DNA of 64,000 nt from Paenisporosarcina sp. OV554 (GCF_003058165.1 NZ_QBUC01000006.1:1-64000), one strand, 5' to 3'; shown: positions 51,863-60,728, counted from the first letter of the stretch. Program-made: numbers and translations. Notes: generated from the sequence alone by a model not told the origin.

Positions 51863-52816
51863 TTATCTGACTGAATGACTAAGTGCGTCCCTCACCCATG
51901 AATTATATTCATAAGATTGTCGGCGTAAGTTCAGACGTGCTTCTGAACGAGGTCCCTGATTTTTAATGATTTTCTTAAATTCATTCCAATCTGGTTGTTT
52001 ATATGACCACATTTGATTTTCTTTATCGAAGTGCATTGTTGGATCTGGAATGGTCAAACCAAGTGATAAAATTCGCGGAATGTATTTGTCAAAAAAGAGC
52101 TGTCTAAATTCTTCATTTGTTTTCGTTCGGATTTTATATCTTATTGTTAAATCTTGTTTGGAAGAGCCCGTTGTTTCCTTGCTCGCTGGGCCAAAGAACA
52201 TCAGGAGAGCTTCCCACCAACGATTTAATGACTCCTGGATCATAGCTTTTTGTTGATCTGTTCCTTCTGTTAACGCCATGATAATGGATTCTCCATGCTG
52301 AGCATGAAATACTTCTTCTGCACAAATTCGTTGAAGTGCTCTTGCGTATGGTCCGTATGAAGCTTTTAGCATATTTGTCTGTGTAATGATTGCAGCTCCA
52401 TCAACAAGCCAGCCGATAATTCCAGCATCTGCCCAAGATTTTGTTTCCATGTGAAAGACATTGTGGAACTTTAAATCTCCATTAAATAAATCCTGCATTA
52501 AATCCCCACGGTTTTTGCCATATGGTTCTAGTAAATCTTCGGTTACTCGAAGTAGAAGTTGGCCATGCCCCATTTCGTCCTGCACTTTTGCCATAATGCC
52601 AAGCTTTCTATATAGAGATGGAGCTTTTGGTACCCATTCTTTCTCAGGTAATGCCCCCATTATTTCACTCATCCCATGCATTGAAATCAATTTAATCAAG
52701 GTCTGCCTATAATCTTCAGGCATCCAATCATCTGCTTCGATTTTTTCTCCAGCTTCAATACGTTGCATAAAGTTTGCTAACTGATTTTCATCAGAGATTG
52801 TGTTTGAACCCGTCAT
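51863..52816 (-). CDS. paaA: Phenylacetyl-CoA epoxidase catalytic subunit PaaA
   Basis: The 317-residue di-iron oxygenase epoxidises the ring of phenylacetyl-CoA. The iron ligands are in KVQDEMGHGQLLLRV and CAEEVFHAQHGESI. The start at ATG 52816 follows AAAGGGGGATATGG; an open frame to 52891 lacks a ribosome site. It is the first gene of the paaABCD operon. No paaE reductase follows, so electrons must come from a protein encoded elsewhere. Confidence 0.95.
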   Translation of the reverse strand: MTGSNTISDENQLANFMQRIEAGEKIEADDWMPEDYRQTLIKLISMHGMSEIMGALPEKEWVPKAPSLYRKLGIMAKVQDEMGHGQLLLRVTEDLLEPYGKNRGDLMQDLFNGDLKFHNVFHMETKSWADAGIIGWLVDGAAIITQTNMLKASYGPYARALQRICAEEVFHAQHGESIIMALTEGTDQQKAMIQESLNRWWEALLMFFGPASKETTGSSKQDLTIRYKIRTKTNEEFRQLFFDKYIPRILSLGLTIPDPTMHFDKENQMWSYKQPDWNEFKKIIKNQGPRSEARLNLRRQSYEYNSWVRDALSHSVR

Positions 52817-53353
52817 TCCATATCCCCCTTTATTTAAGGTATGCTTCCTCATCTTTTCATATAACGATTTCATAACGTTAATATATATCACTGTTATATT
52901 TATTGCAAGGTAATTCAGATAATTCGATATATTTTATGCTTTTCTCCACAAGTTTTTATGAATAACACCTGGTCGGCGATCCATTAAAAGCATCTTCTAG
53001 ATCATCATGTAAGTTCATGCTCTATTAGCTTCTATGAATATCTCAACGAATTTTATGAAATTTTCATGGCAGCAATTGTTTTGTTTCACCTCTCCGTTTA
53101 AAAATGGGCACCGTGATAGGGCGTTAACCAACTTCTTTGGCTTCCGAATAATCTTGAGAATGACAGTTTTCTTTATGATGAAGGAGGCATTGATTATGTA
53201 ACAGCTTGTTGAACTAGATGAAAATGAGGTGCCGGAAGACGGAATCTCTTTCCCCACTTTTTTAGGATGCGGATAAGGTAAATAAGCAAACAGGATAAAT
53301 GGCTGAAATGATTTCTTGAAAATCATCTTATTTATTGCATAACAGAAATAAAG
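52817..53353. other. Intergenic region with paa promoter and possible operators
   Basis: Near paaA, ATAACG occurs at 52861 and again at 52872, in the context CGATTTCATAACGTTA, and may be PaaX sites. From 52950 to 53350 no full gene is supported; a minus-strand frame at 53015-53326 has no ribosome site and no protein-like pattern. A plus-strand relic of about 26 codons, with AAGGAGG before ATG 53196 but TAA as second codon, lies at 53196-53276. Confidence 0.4.
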
Positions 53354-53397
53354 AAAAGAGCGAAATCCTTGTAATAATAGGATTTCGCTCTTTTTCG
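53354..53397. terminator. Bidirectional terminator
   Basis: AAAGAGCGAAATCCT pairs perfectly with AGGATTTCGCTCTTT around a 9-base loop, with T and A runs on the two sides, after the patatin-like gene. Confidence 0.85.
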
Positions 53398-53398
53398 T

Positions 53399-54274
53399 TC
53401 ATATCAACACTTCTTGGTTTACGTTTGTATCTATTAACCACTCAGTTATTTCATTTAGATGTGCCATTGCATCTTTATAGCCTTGATTATATAACAGAGT
53501 AAGTTTTTCAGGGTTCCGTTCAATTCGTCCGATATTAAATGTCTGACTTGGGCGAATAACGATTGCTTTTTTCTCTTCTTCTAATTTTTCTATGAAATCT
53601 AATGTTTCATTATATAGCTGATACCTATGCTCTAAAGCATTTCCTAATCCTTTGAAATCTTTGTAGAAGGAAGAAGTTAATTTTGAAAATGAGGATTTTG
53701 ATTTACGATATCCTTTTTCTTTTGTTAAGACAATAATGGGCTTTTCAACTTGATCAGTAAGTGCCTTCTGAATAGGAATTGGATCACTTATACTTCCGTC
53801 CATTAATAGGTGTCCTTCATATTCAATTGCACGCGACATAAATGGTAATGAGCTAGAAGCACGAATAATGGTTAGAATATCTTTTGAAGATATCGATTTA
53901 TTGAAATAAACGGGCTCACCAGTCAAACAATCGGTCGTTCCAATAACAAATTCCTCCGTTGCTTGGTTAAAGCGATTAAAATCAAAAGGAACCAAAGTAT
54001 TTGGGATTTCATTGAAAATAAGATTCATCCCAAATAGTTCTCTTTTCAGAAAAAGATTTTTAACGGAAATGTAATCTGGGTGTTTAATATATCCGATGGT
54101 TACTTGACGATTTCGACCTGGTTGTCTTGAAATATAAGATGCTGCGTTACACGCTCCCGCTGAAACTCCTATCACATAGTCTGGAAATAATCCATTTTCT
54201 AGAAAACATTCTAATACACCGGCTGTATAAACGCCACGCATCCCGCCACCTTCTAAGATCAAACCACTTTTCAT
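53399..54274 (-). CDS. Patatin-like phospholipase
   Basis: This 291-residue Ser-Asp acyl hydrolase has the oxyanion-hole motif LEGGGMRGVYTAGVL (about 8-22), the nucleophile Ser in GVSAGACNAASY (about 37-48) and the Asp in LLMDGSISDPIP (about 155-166). It matches the bacterial YjjU-like group of about 290 residues, which cleaves acyl chains from lipids; the true substrate is unknown. It has no signal peptide. It is a single gene between terminators. Confidence 0.9.
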   Translation of the reverse strand: MKSGLILEGGGMRGVYTAGVLECFLENGLFPDYVIGVSAGACNAASYISRQPGRNRQVTIGYIKHPDYISVKNLFLKRELFGMNLIFNEIPNTLVPFDFNRFNQATEEFVIGTTDCLTGEPVYFNKSISSKDILTIIRASSSLPFMSRAIEYEGHLLMDGSISDPIPIQKALTDQVEKPIIVLTKEKGYRKSKSSFSKLTSSFYKDFKGLGNALEHRYQLYNETLDFIEKLEEEKKAIVIRPSQTFNIGRIERNPEKLTLLYNQGYKDAMAHLNEITEWLIDTNVNQEVLI

Positions 54275-54427
54275 TGCTTTATCCTTCTTTCCATATACTC
54301 ATTTATACGATACCAAATATGTTCGATATCTAAACTAAAGTTTCCTGCTAATGATAAAGAGTTCGTTTTACGTAAAGGGCTTTTTCTTTTTGCATGTTTT
54401 TTCAAGCCATTAACACTCTTGTGACAC

Positions 54428-55087
54428 CTAATGAGAATAGGCAAATCCACAGGAACAACGATTTCCTCCTAATAAAAGATGATAAGAAGCTGGAAACTCT
54501 TGATTTACACGCTGAACTTCTTCTGCGAATTCTTCACTATCTTTAGGTACTAGTGAAAGAACATTTGCTTTTTCTTGTGTATCTATATGTGCGCCAGGCG
54601 GCACGAATCGATTCTTTGCAATACGTACACCGTTTGTCACGACTGCATTGTACGAAATAAAAGCACCTTCTTCGACAATCGCGTTATATACAATGGATTT
54701 AAATCCCACAAATACTTTATTACCGATATAACAAGGACCATGTACCAACGCACCATGTGCAATAGTAACTTCATTTCCAACAAAAATTGAATAGTTACTT
54801 CTTCCCACAGTAAATCTTTTATTTAATAAACCATGTAAAATAACTCCTTCTTGAAGATTTACATTAGAGCCTATATAAAAAGGCGTTCCCTCATCTGCAC
54901 GTATACTTACATTGGAAGCAACATACACATTATCTCTAATGAACACATCACCAATTACACTAGAAAATGGGCTAATAAAAGCTGTGTAATCAATCGTTGG
55001 GTACCGTTCCACGGGATTAAAAGAAGTGATTGGATTGGGACTAATAAATGGTTTGAAACAATTGAAGGAATCATTTTCCCTTGACAA
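54428..55087 (-). CDS. Gamma-carbonic-anhydrase-like hexapeptide protein
   Basis: A 219-residue left-handed beta-helix protein (SSVIGDVFIRDNVYVASNVS, VNLQEGVILHG, VGNEVTIAHGALVHGPCYIG, NKVFVGFKSIVYNA) with a C-terminal Cys-rich end (NRCSCGFAYSH). Candidate zinc ligands are His in ILHG, IAHG and LVHG. It is longer than PaaY and resembles carbonate-dehydratase-type proteins of Bacilli. The start is TTG 55087, with AAGAGGTG five bases upstream. Whether it hydrates CO2 or only has the fold is open. Confidence 0.8.
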   Translation of the reverse strand: MSRENDSFNCFKPFISPNPITSFNPVERYPTIDYTAFISPFSSVIGDVFIRDNVYVASNVSIRADEGTPFYIGSNVNLQEGVILHGLLNKRFTVGRSNYSIFVGNEVTIAHGALVHGPCYIGNKVFVGFKSIVYNAIVEEGAFISYNAVVTNGVRIAKNRFVPPGAHIDTQEKANVLSLVPKDSEEFAEEVQRVNQEFPASYHLLLGGNRCSCGFAYSH

Positions 55088-55221
55088 TTTGACACCTCTT
55101 CCTTTATAAAATTTCTATATATTTTATGTGAAAGAGAATAATTATAGTATGAGCAACTTTATGAGCACGTTCACATTAATATGAGGTACAAATGGACAGA
55201 AACAAGACTCCCCGTAAAAAT

Positions 55222-55251
55222 AAAAGGGATGTGACAAAGTCACATCCCTTT
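55222..55251. terminator. Bidirectional terminator
   Basis: AAAGGGATGTGAC pairs with GTCACATCCCTTT around AAA; a TTTTATTTTT run follows on the minus strand, after the M3 peptidase gene. Confidence 0.85.
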
Positions 55252-55309
55252 CTTACTTATTCATTAGGCAAAGGTGCAGTATGTTTCTACCCAAATCGAT
55301 GATTCGATT

Positions 55310-57010
55310 TTAAAGTGCTTTGTCGTCAATTGAGTTGAGCCATTGTTCAATTGGTCCAATTACGGATTCAACACAACCTTCTTCGAATGGAGAGATTAGA
55401 TTTGCTTCTTTGACTAGACTAGTAAAGGACAAGCTCCCACCCAATTTACATAAGTGAACATAATCTGCCCATGCCTCTTCACGGTTTTCTTGTGTTCGTT
55501 TAAAGAACTGGAATGCGCATATTTGAGCCAATGTATAATCGATGTAATAAAATGGGCTTTGGTAAATATGTCCTTGACGTTGCCAGAATCCGCCTCTGTT
55601 TAAATAATCGTTCCCGTCATAGTCACGGTTTGGTAAATATTTTTCTTCTAGCTCTTTCCATGCCAGTTTGCGTTCTGCTGCAGTCGCTTCAGGGTTTTCA
55701 TAAATAAAGTGTTGGAATTCATCTACTGCCACGCCGTATGGTAAAAATTCAAGCGAATTGCTCAAATGAGAGAATTTATATTTATCCGTGTCTTCTTTGA
55801 AAAAATTATTCATCCATGGCCATGTTAAAAACTCCATACTCATCGAATGTATTTCACAAGCTTCAAATGTTGGCCAAATGTACTCTGGAATTTCATAATG
55901 ACGACTTGAAAACACTTGGAACGCATGTCCTGCTTCATGTGTTAGCACATCGATGTCTCCTGAAGTACCGTTAAAGTTCGAAAAAATGTAAGGTGCTTTG
56001 TAATCATCGATATACGTACAATATCCCCCACTAGCTTTCCCTTTTTTAGCGACAAGATCCATTAAGTTGTTGTCGATCATGAAATCAAAGAATTCACTTG
56101 TTTCAACAGATAATTCATCATACATCTTTTTGCCACCTTCAATAATCCACTCAGGCGACCCTTTAGGTGTGGCATTTCCCGTTGTGTAATTGAATGATTC
56201 ATCGTAGTATTTCAAGTCGTCTACACCAATTCGTTTTTGTTGACGTTCTTTTAATTTTGATGCAAGTGGAACGATGAATTCCTTCACTTGGTCACGGAAT
56301 TTCTTGACCATCGTTGCATCATAATCCGTTCGAATCATTCGATAATAGCCTAGTTCTACAAAGTTTTTATATCCTAATGTGTTGGCAATTTCTGTACGGA
56401 CCTTTACTAAATCATCAAAAATACGATCAAGTTGATCTTCGTTCTCAGCAAAGAAACTAAAGTAAGCTTCTTTTGCTTTCTTCCGCATGTTACGATCTGT
56501 CGATTCTGTAAAAGGCTGCATTTGGGCAAGTGTTCGTTCTTCATCTTCAAATTCAATTTTTGCTGATGCTATCAATTGTTGGTATTCAGATGTTAATTTA
56601 TTTTCTTTTTGCAACATTGGGATAACGTCAGAAGAAAATGACTTAATTTGAGCTTCAGCAATGGCAAATAATTGAGTTCCCCATTTTGCTTCTAATTCAG
56701 TTCGGAATGAAGAACCCACTAACGCTTTGTAATAGTTTGTAACTAAATCGTCTACTTTTGGACTTAGTTCGTCCAGATAGTCTCTTTCACCTTTGTAGAA
56801 TTCATCATTTGTATCAATCGAATTTCGAACATAAACGAGATTCATCATTGTTCCTAAATTGTTCCTAATGTCATTAATGGACTTCATTGCATCACTTTGC
56901 TCATCTACACTAGTAGCATTTGTAAAACGACTTAATGCTACTTTAAACTTGTTTTCAATTTCTTCAAATTCTGGTCTTTTATAAGTAAACTCTTCAAATT
57001 TTGTAACCAA
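55310..57010 (-). CDS. M3-family oligoendopeptidase, PepF-like
   Basis: The 566-residue cytosolic zinc metallopeptidase has VLTHEAGHAFQVF as the HExxH motif and the third ligand Glu in FEACEIHSMSMEFL. It belongs to the M3B branch with the N-terminal helical domain (KRPEFEEIENKFKVALSRF). It degrades short peptides. The start is TTG 57010 with AGGGG upstream at a somewhat long spacing; no nearer ATG fits. It is monocistronic, with a terminator on either side. Confidence 0.9.
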   Translation of the reverse strand: MVTKFEEFTYKRPEFEEIENKFKVALSRFTNATSVDEQSDAMKSINDIRNNLGTMMNLVYVRNSIDTNDEFYKGERDYLDELSPKVDDLVTNYYKALVGSSFRTELEAKWGTQLFAIAEAQIKSFSSDVIPMLQKENKLTSEYQQLIASAKIEFEDEERTLAQMQPFTESTDRNMRKKAKEAYFSFFAENEDQLDRIFDDLVKVRTEIANTLGYKNFVELGYYRMIRTDYDATMVKKFRDQVKEFIVPLASKLKERQQKRIGVDDLKYYDESFNYTTGNATPKGSPEWIIEGGKKMYDELSVETSEFFDFMIDNNLMDLVAKKGKASGGYCTYIDDYKAPYIFSNFNGTSGDIDVLTHEAGHAFQVFSSRHYEIPEYIWPTFEACEIHSMSMEFLTWPWMNNFFKEDTDKYKFSHLSNSLEFLPYGVAVDEFQHFIYENPEATAAERKLAWKELEEKYLPNRDYDGNDYLNRGGFWQRQGHIYQSPFYYIDYTLAQICAFQFFKRTQENREEAWADYVHLCKLGGSLSFTSLVKEANLISPFEEGCVESVIGPIEQWLNSIDDKAL

Positions 57011-57208
57011 TTCTTATCCAACCCCTATTTTTTAATAATCGTCATACATGAATATCATAGTATTCATTTCTACTAACTATTCCTTAGTTTACTATTTTTT
57101 TCAAATGTTTCAACAAAATAAAATTTTTATATTAGGAATTTTTCGATAAGTTATGAATGAAAATGCATAAAATTACAGTAAGATGGGATTTATTTGCGAG
57201 AATACAAA

Positions 57209-57245
57209 AAACTCCCCCATTTAAAAAACATAAATGGGGGAGTTT
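57209..57245. terminator. Terminator-like perfect hairpin
   Basis: AAACTCCCCCATTTA pairs with TAAATGGGGGAGTTT around AAAAACA; the minus-strand T-run suits the SRPBCC genes to the right. Confidence 0.8.
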
Positions 57246-57313
57246 GAAACAGTAACTCTAATAGTTTTAGCTCATTTGCATTGTCTTCTCATTAAACCAA
57301 TTTCTCCACAAAA

Positions 57314-57703
57314 TTAAGCAAAGTATTTTTCGAGTGGTTTCCAATAATTTTCATGCCATCCAGCTTCTAGATGCTCTCCTTGACCTTCAGGGAAGCCAAT
57401 GTGGTCGAAAATAAGTTGAGTTTCTTTATCTTGCTCTTTGAATTCAAACTTTACGATTGAATAGACTCCAGCGTCCCAATTACCTGCACGCCACGCTTGA
57501 ACGATTCTCTCATTCGGAACCAATTCAATATTTCTTCCAACAATCATGCTACCAAAACAAGAAAACGAACCTCCTGCTTCAGAACTAATTTCAGTTGGTG
57601 CACCTCCAGTAACTTCACTAAATTGTGCAGAGCTTGTGAGCGCTTTATATAAACGTTCTGGACTTACTTTAAAATTTATTTCTTGATGGATTGTATGTGA
57701 CAT
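57314..57703 (-). CDS. SRPBCC/AHSA1-like protein
   Basis: A 129-residue START-like fold protein starting HTIHQEINFKVSPERLYKAL, with ELVPNERIVQAWRAGNWDAG and the ending HENYWKPLEKYF, as in the AHSA1 family. Such proteins bind hydrophobic ligands or act as co-chaperone-like factors. It is the third gene of an ArsR-linked operon. The ligand is unknown. Confidence 0.85.
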   Translation of the reverse strand: MSHTIHQEINFKVSPERLYKALTSSAQFSEVTGGAPTEISSEAGGSFSCFGSMIVGRNIELVPNERIVQAWRAGNWDAGVYSIVKFEFKEQDKETQLIFDHIGFPEGQGEHLEAGWHENYWKPLEKYFA

Positions 57704-57721
57704 TATGAAATTCCTCCAATT

Positions 57722-58170
57722 TTATGATTCTGTTGTAACTGACCAAGGATCAATCCCAGGATCTTGTCCATCTGATAATGTTTGAAGACGTGCCATGTAG
57801 TGTGTCCAACCTTCTAGGTGAGACTGAACTTTTTCTTCAGGAAGATTATAATGAGTCAGAACTAAAAGTGTCCCGCTGTCTTTCGGAATCAGTCGGAATT
57901 CTAAAGTACTAACCCAGGTATTTCTAAATTTACCCATCCCCAGCTCATCACAATTTTTTCATAAGGGACGATTTCTAAATATTCCCCTTTAGCGATGTCT
58001 TGACCATTGACGTCAATACGATAGCTACCACCGATGTGAGGTTCTAAAAGGATATGTCTTCCCATCCAACCCATCATTTTCTTAGGGTCAGTAAAAAAGC
58101 CAAATAATATTTGTGGTCTGCAATTGATAAAGAATTCTTTCCGGATGGGCTCATTCAGATTCTGATTCAT
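57722..58170 (-). pseudogene. SRPBCC-domain protein with a single frameshift
   Basis: The first part, from ATG 58170, reads RKEFFINCRPQILFGFFTDP and then PYEKIVMSWGWVNLEIPGLV before hitting a stop. The remaining coherent part is in another frame, starting STLEFRLIPKDSGTLLVLTH and ending DPWSVTTES at 57722. Joined near 57908-57914 they form a normal SRPBCC protein of about 149 residues. One base appears to be missing in GGGTTAGT. This could be a real mutation or a sequencing error. It is the middle gene of the ArsR operon. Confidence 0.7.
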
Positions 58171-58222
58171 GAATTTTCCTTTCTTCTTCCGCTGCTTCTT
58201 TCAAGAGTAATAAATGGTCATG

Positions 58223-58474
58223 CTAAAAGTGATCGATGAACTGTTTTAACTCCGCAAAGCCTTCCTTTTTAAATCCATAATATCTTTTTGTTCCTTCTTT
58301 CCGAACGATGACAAGTCCGGCTCCTTCGAGGACTTTGAGATGCTGCGAGATTGCTGGTGCAGAAATTTCAAAATTCGAAGCAATGGAGCTCGAGGTTAAC
58401 TCTTTCTCATATACAAGTTGCAAAATTTCTCTACGTTTGGGCTCTGATAAGGCCTGTATCACTTTTTCAATCAT
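58223..58474 (-). CDS. ArsR-family transcriptional regulator
   Basis: The 83-residue winged-helix regulator starts MIEKVIQALSEPKRREIL. The recognition helix SAPAISQHLKVLEGAGLV and the wing VRKEGTKRYYGF are clear. It has no metal-binding Cys pair, as is usual for ArsR proteins that precede SRPBCC genes. The ATG at 58474 is chosen over 58492 because the family begins at MxEKV and the upstream stretch contains an operator palindrome. It likely represses its own operon. Confidence 0.88.
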   Translation of the reverse strand: MIEKVIQALSEPKRREILQLVYEKELTSSSIASNFEISAPAISQHLKVLEGAGLVIVRKEGTKRYYGFKKEGFAELKQFIDHF

Positions 58475-58479
58475 AATAG

Positions 58480-58501
58480 TAATTAAGCACACACTTAATT
58501 A
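58480..58501. promoter_or_regulatory. ArsR-type operator palindrome at the regulator's start
   Basis: TAATTAAG and CTTAATTA are perfect 8-bp arms around CACACA, ending 6 bp before the ATG. A second half-site (CACACTTAATTT) is at 58518-58529. Binding here would block both transcription and translation initiation. Confidence 0.6.
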
Positions 58502-58671
58502 ATTTATTGAAGTAGATCACACTTAATTTCATTTACTTTAAAAAACCAAAAAAGTATTCACTCCATAAATTAAACGAAGCAAATACTATTAGGAAAGCAC
58601 AATTTTTCTCACTATTCATGTTAGGTATTGAGGAAGTCCAGTTATTATTGACATTAATAAATGATATATAC

Positions 58672-59232
58672 TCATTCCGACCAATTATTTATTTGCTCTT
58701 CTTCTGCAATGAGTTGTAGATCGTCTGCTGATATAGAAATGATGTGATATTCGTGATTCTCAGCATACTTCAAAGCAAGTTCTTTCATAAACTTTGGAGA
58801 ACCTTCGTTTTCCTCATCATAAATAATCAACATCCCATCAGAATTACGAATGATGAATTTATTTTTTTCGATAAATTGCCATGGTCCCTCATATGGTTTT
58901 TTGGTCACGCTAGTTTGAAAATCAGCCTTAGCACAAATTTCTTGATATTTCTCTTTTTTAGGGTCATTCCAGTTTTTTTCTTGCTCTAGAAAAGGTGTAA
59001 TAATCGCATATTTTAATTTTGGGTAATCCGCTTTTAAATCTATAACTAACTCAGCTGCCCATGTCTCAACACCTAATTGACCACTGAATATTACCCATTC
59101 GAGTCCTTCATCTAATAACTGAAGGAGATGGTTTTGTAATGCTTTTTTTATGTAGCCAACGCCTGGATGTTTGTCGTCGAATACACCAATTTCGTGTTGT
59201 TTATAACCTGTTATGACTAATCTTTTTAACAT
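58672..59232 (-). CDS. ypsA: DUF1273 / YpsA-like SLOG-domain protein
   Basis: A 186-residue Rossmann-like (SLOG superfamily) protein with LVITGYKQHEIGVF, WVIFSGQLGVETWAAELVID and the later RNSDGMLIIYDEENEGSPKF, as in YpsA, a protein linked to cell division and stress in Bacillus. Nucleotide-ligand binding is inferred from the fold. The start at 59232 follows CGGAGGACTTGC; the frame runs six codons further up to 59250. Confidence 0.88.
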   Translation of the reverse strand: MLKRLVITGYKQHEIGVFDDKHPGVGYIKKALQNHLLQLLDEGLEWVIFSGQLGVETWAAELVIDLKADYPKLKYAIITPFLEQEKNWNDPKKEKYQEICAKADFQTSVTKKPYEGPWQFIEKNKFIIRNSDGMLIIYDEENEGSPKFMKELALKYAENHEYHIISISADDLQLIAEEEQINNWSE

Positions 59233-59288
59233 GCAAGTCCTCCGAGTCACTGACCTTTATATACAATAGTTTAGCATGTTAAAAGATA

Positions 59289-59316
59289 AAAGACTCTCGA
59301 TTCGTCGAGAGTCTCA
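59289..59316 (-). terminator. Terminator-like hairpin
   Basis: GACTCTCGA and TCGAGAGTC form a perfect 9-bp stem with a TTCG loop; the minus-strand tail is TTTTATC. It lies between the carrier gene and the YpsA-like gene. Confidence 0.7.
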
Positions 59317-59327
59317 ATCTATTGCTT

Positions 59328-60728
59328 TTAGATTAAAAACATCGCCACAATTGTGGTGACAATTAAACCGATTGTAACTGGACCAAGGTTTCTTCTTGCG
59401 AGTTCAAATGGATCGACACCGCAAATTGCAGCTGCTGGAATTAGAGCCCACGGAACCAAGGTCCCCCCACCAACCCAAATTGCCGCTATTTGACCTAATG
59501 CAGTAAGTGTAGCTGCTCCAGCACCAATAGCTGTTGAGAAAATGGTAGCGACTGAACCAACGAGAGAAATTCCTGAGAAACCAGACCCATCGAGTCCGGT
59601 AATTGCCCCAACTACTGTTAACGTGATTGCTCCAACTTCTTTACTTAGCGGAACAATGGATGCCAATGCTACACCTAGATCATTGACAATTCCGTGTGAA
59701 TTTTTAGGCAAAAGTTCACCAATAATTTTTGTGAACCCCGCGTCACCTAAGTAGAAGAATGCTGCAATTGGGATGACCGCTCCAAATACTTTAAAACCGA
59801 ATTGAAATCCTTCAATAAGGTAATTAGTCGCTTGTTCTAACCCTTTATTTTTATGGCTAACCATTGTTATGAGTAATAGGATAAAAACAGATGTACCACC
59901 GATTAAAGCGGTCGCATCTCCACCCTGAAGTTTTAGGATAGACATTACTATTACATCAAGTGCGAATAGTACGGGGATTAATAGGGCAAAAAAGCGCTTT
60001 TGGTTTACTGATAAAAGCTTTAATTGTTGTGGGGATGGTTCAATTGAAGGTGCCGTAGACAATCCTGTTGTAGCCGTTAATTTTCCAGACTTCATATCAC
60101 GTTTCAAGAAATAAAAAGCGGTAATTGTCGTAACAAGACCCATTACAAATACAAGCGGGATACTTGCACTGATTACGTCACCGACTGGAAGACCCGCAGC
60201 ATCTGCTGTTAATTTAGGTGCCCCTTGTATGATGAAATCTCCGGACAATGCAATCCCATGTCCGAAGAGATTCATTGCCATTGCGACTCCAAGTGCAGGT
60301 AAACCTACACGTATTGCAATTGGCAGCAAAACAGCGCCCATTAAGGCAACAGCTGGAGATGGCCAAAAAAACCAAGAAATAATCATCATGAGGATTCCGA
60401 TTGTCCAGTAAGCAAGTGCAGGTGTCCTAATCAGTTTTGAAAACGGCAAAATCATCACATCATTAACACCCGTTGTCGTTAATACTTTACTCATCGCCAC
60501 AATAATAGAGATAACTAGGATGGTTGGCAACAACTCCGTTATAGCATATATAAAACTGTTGAAAATACTACTAATGGAGGTACTTAATGATCCAGTGGCT
60601 ACTATTGCAATCAAGAAGATACCAACAATACTGATAAGTGTCGTATCTCGTCTCATTACCATAAAGCCAATAATTAAACAGATGAATAATACATAAATCC
60701 AATGTATTGCGGTCAGTTCAATACCCAT
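59328..60728 (-). CDS. Polytopic membrane carrier, family uncertain
   Basis: The 466-residue protein has about 11-12 membrane helices and no signal peptide. Distinctive parts are GHGIALSGDFIIQGAPKL (about 155-172), a cytosolic loop near 205-235 rich in Lys, Ser and Pro, and GVALASIVPLSKEVGAITLT with the following GLDGSGFSGISL. The layout of two similar halves with re-entrant Gly/Ser-rich loops resembles ion transporter superfamily (DcuC/CitM-like) carriers for organic acids. I cannot name the family. AGGAGAGGAATCAA precedes the ATG. A palindrome lies 200 bp upstream. Confidence 0.7.
   Translation of the reverse strand: MGIELTAIHWIYVLFICLIIGFMVMRRDTTLISIVGIFLIAIVATGSLSTSISSIFNSFIYAITELLPTILVISIIVAMSKVLTTTGVNDVMILPFSKLIRTPALAYWTIGILMMIISWFFWPSPAVALMGAVLLPIAIRVGLPALGVAMAMNLFGHGIALSGDFIIQGAPKLTADAAGLPVGDVISASIPLVFVMGLVTTITAFYFLKRDMKSGKLTATTGLSTAPSIEPSPQQLKLLSVNQKRFFALLIPVLFALDVIVMSILKLQGGDATALIGGTSVFILLLITMVSHKNKGLEQATNYLIEGFQFGFKVFGAVIPIAAFFYLGDAGFTKIIGELLPKNSHGIVNDLGVALASIVPLSKEVGAITLTVVGAITGLDGSGFSGISLVGSVATIFSTAIGAGAATLTALGQIAAIWVGGGTLVPWALIPAAAICGVDPFELARRNLGPVTIGLIVTTIVAMFLI

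Noticed and set aside
53015-53326. Open frame of 103 codons on the minus strand
   Set aside because: No ribosome site, composition unlike a protein, and it covers a region with other weak signals; treated as chance.
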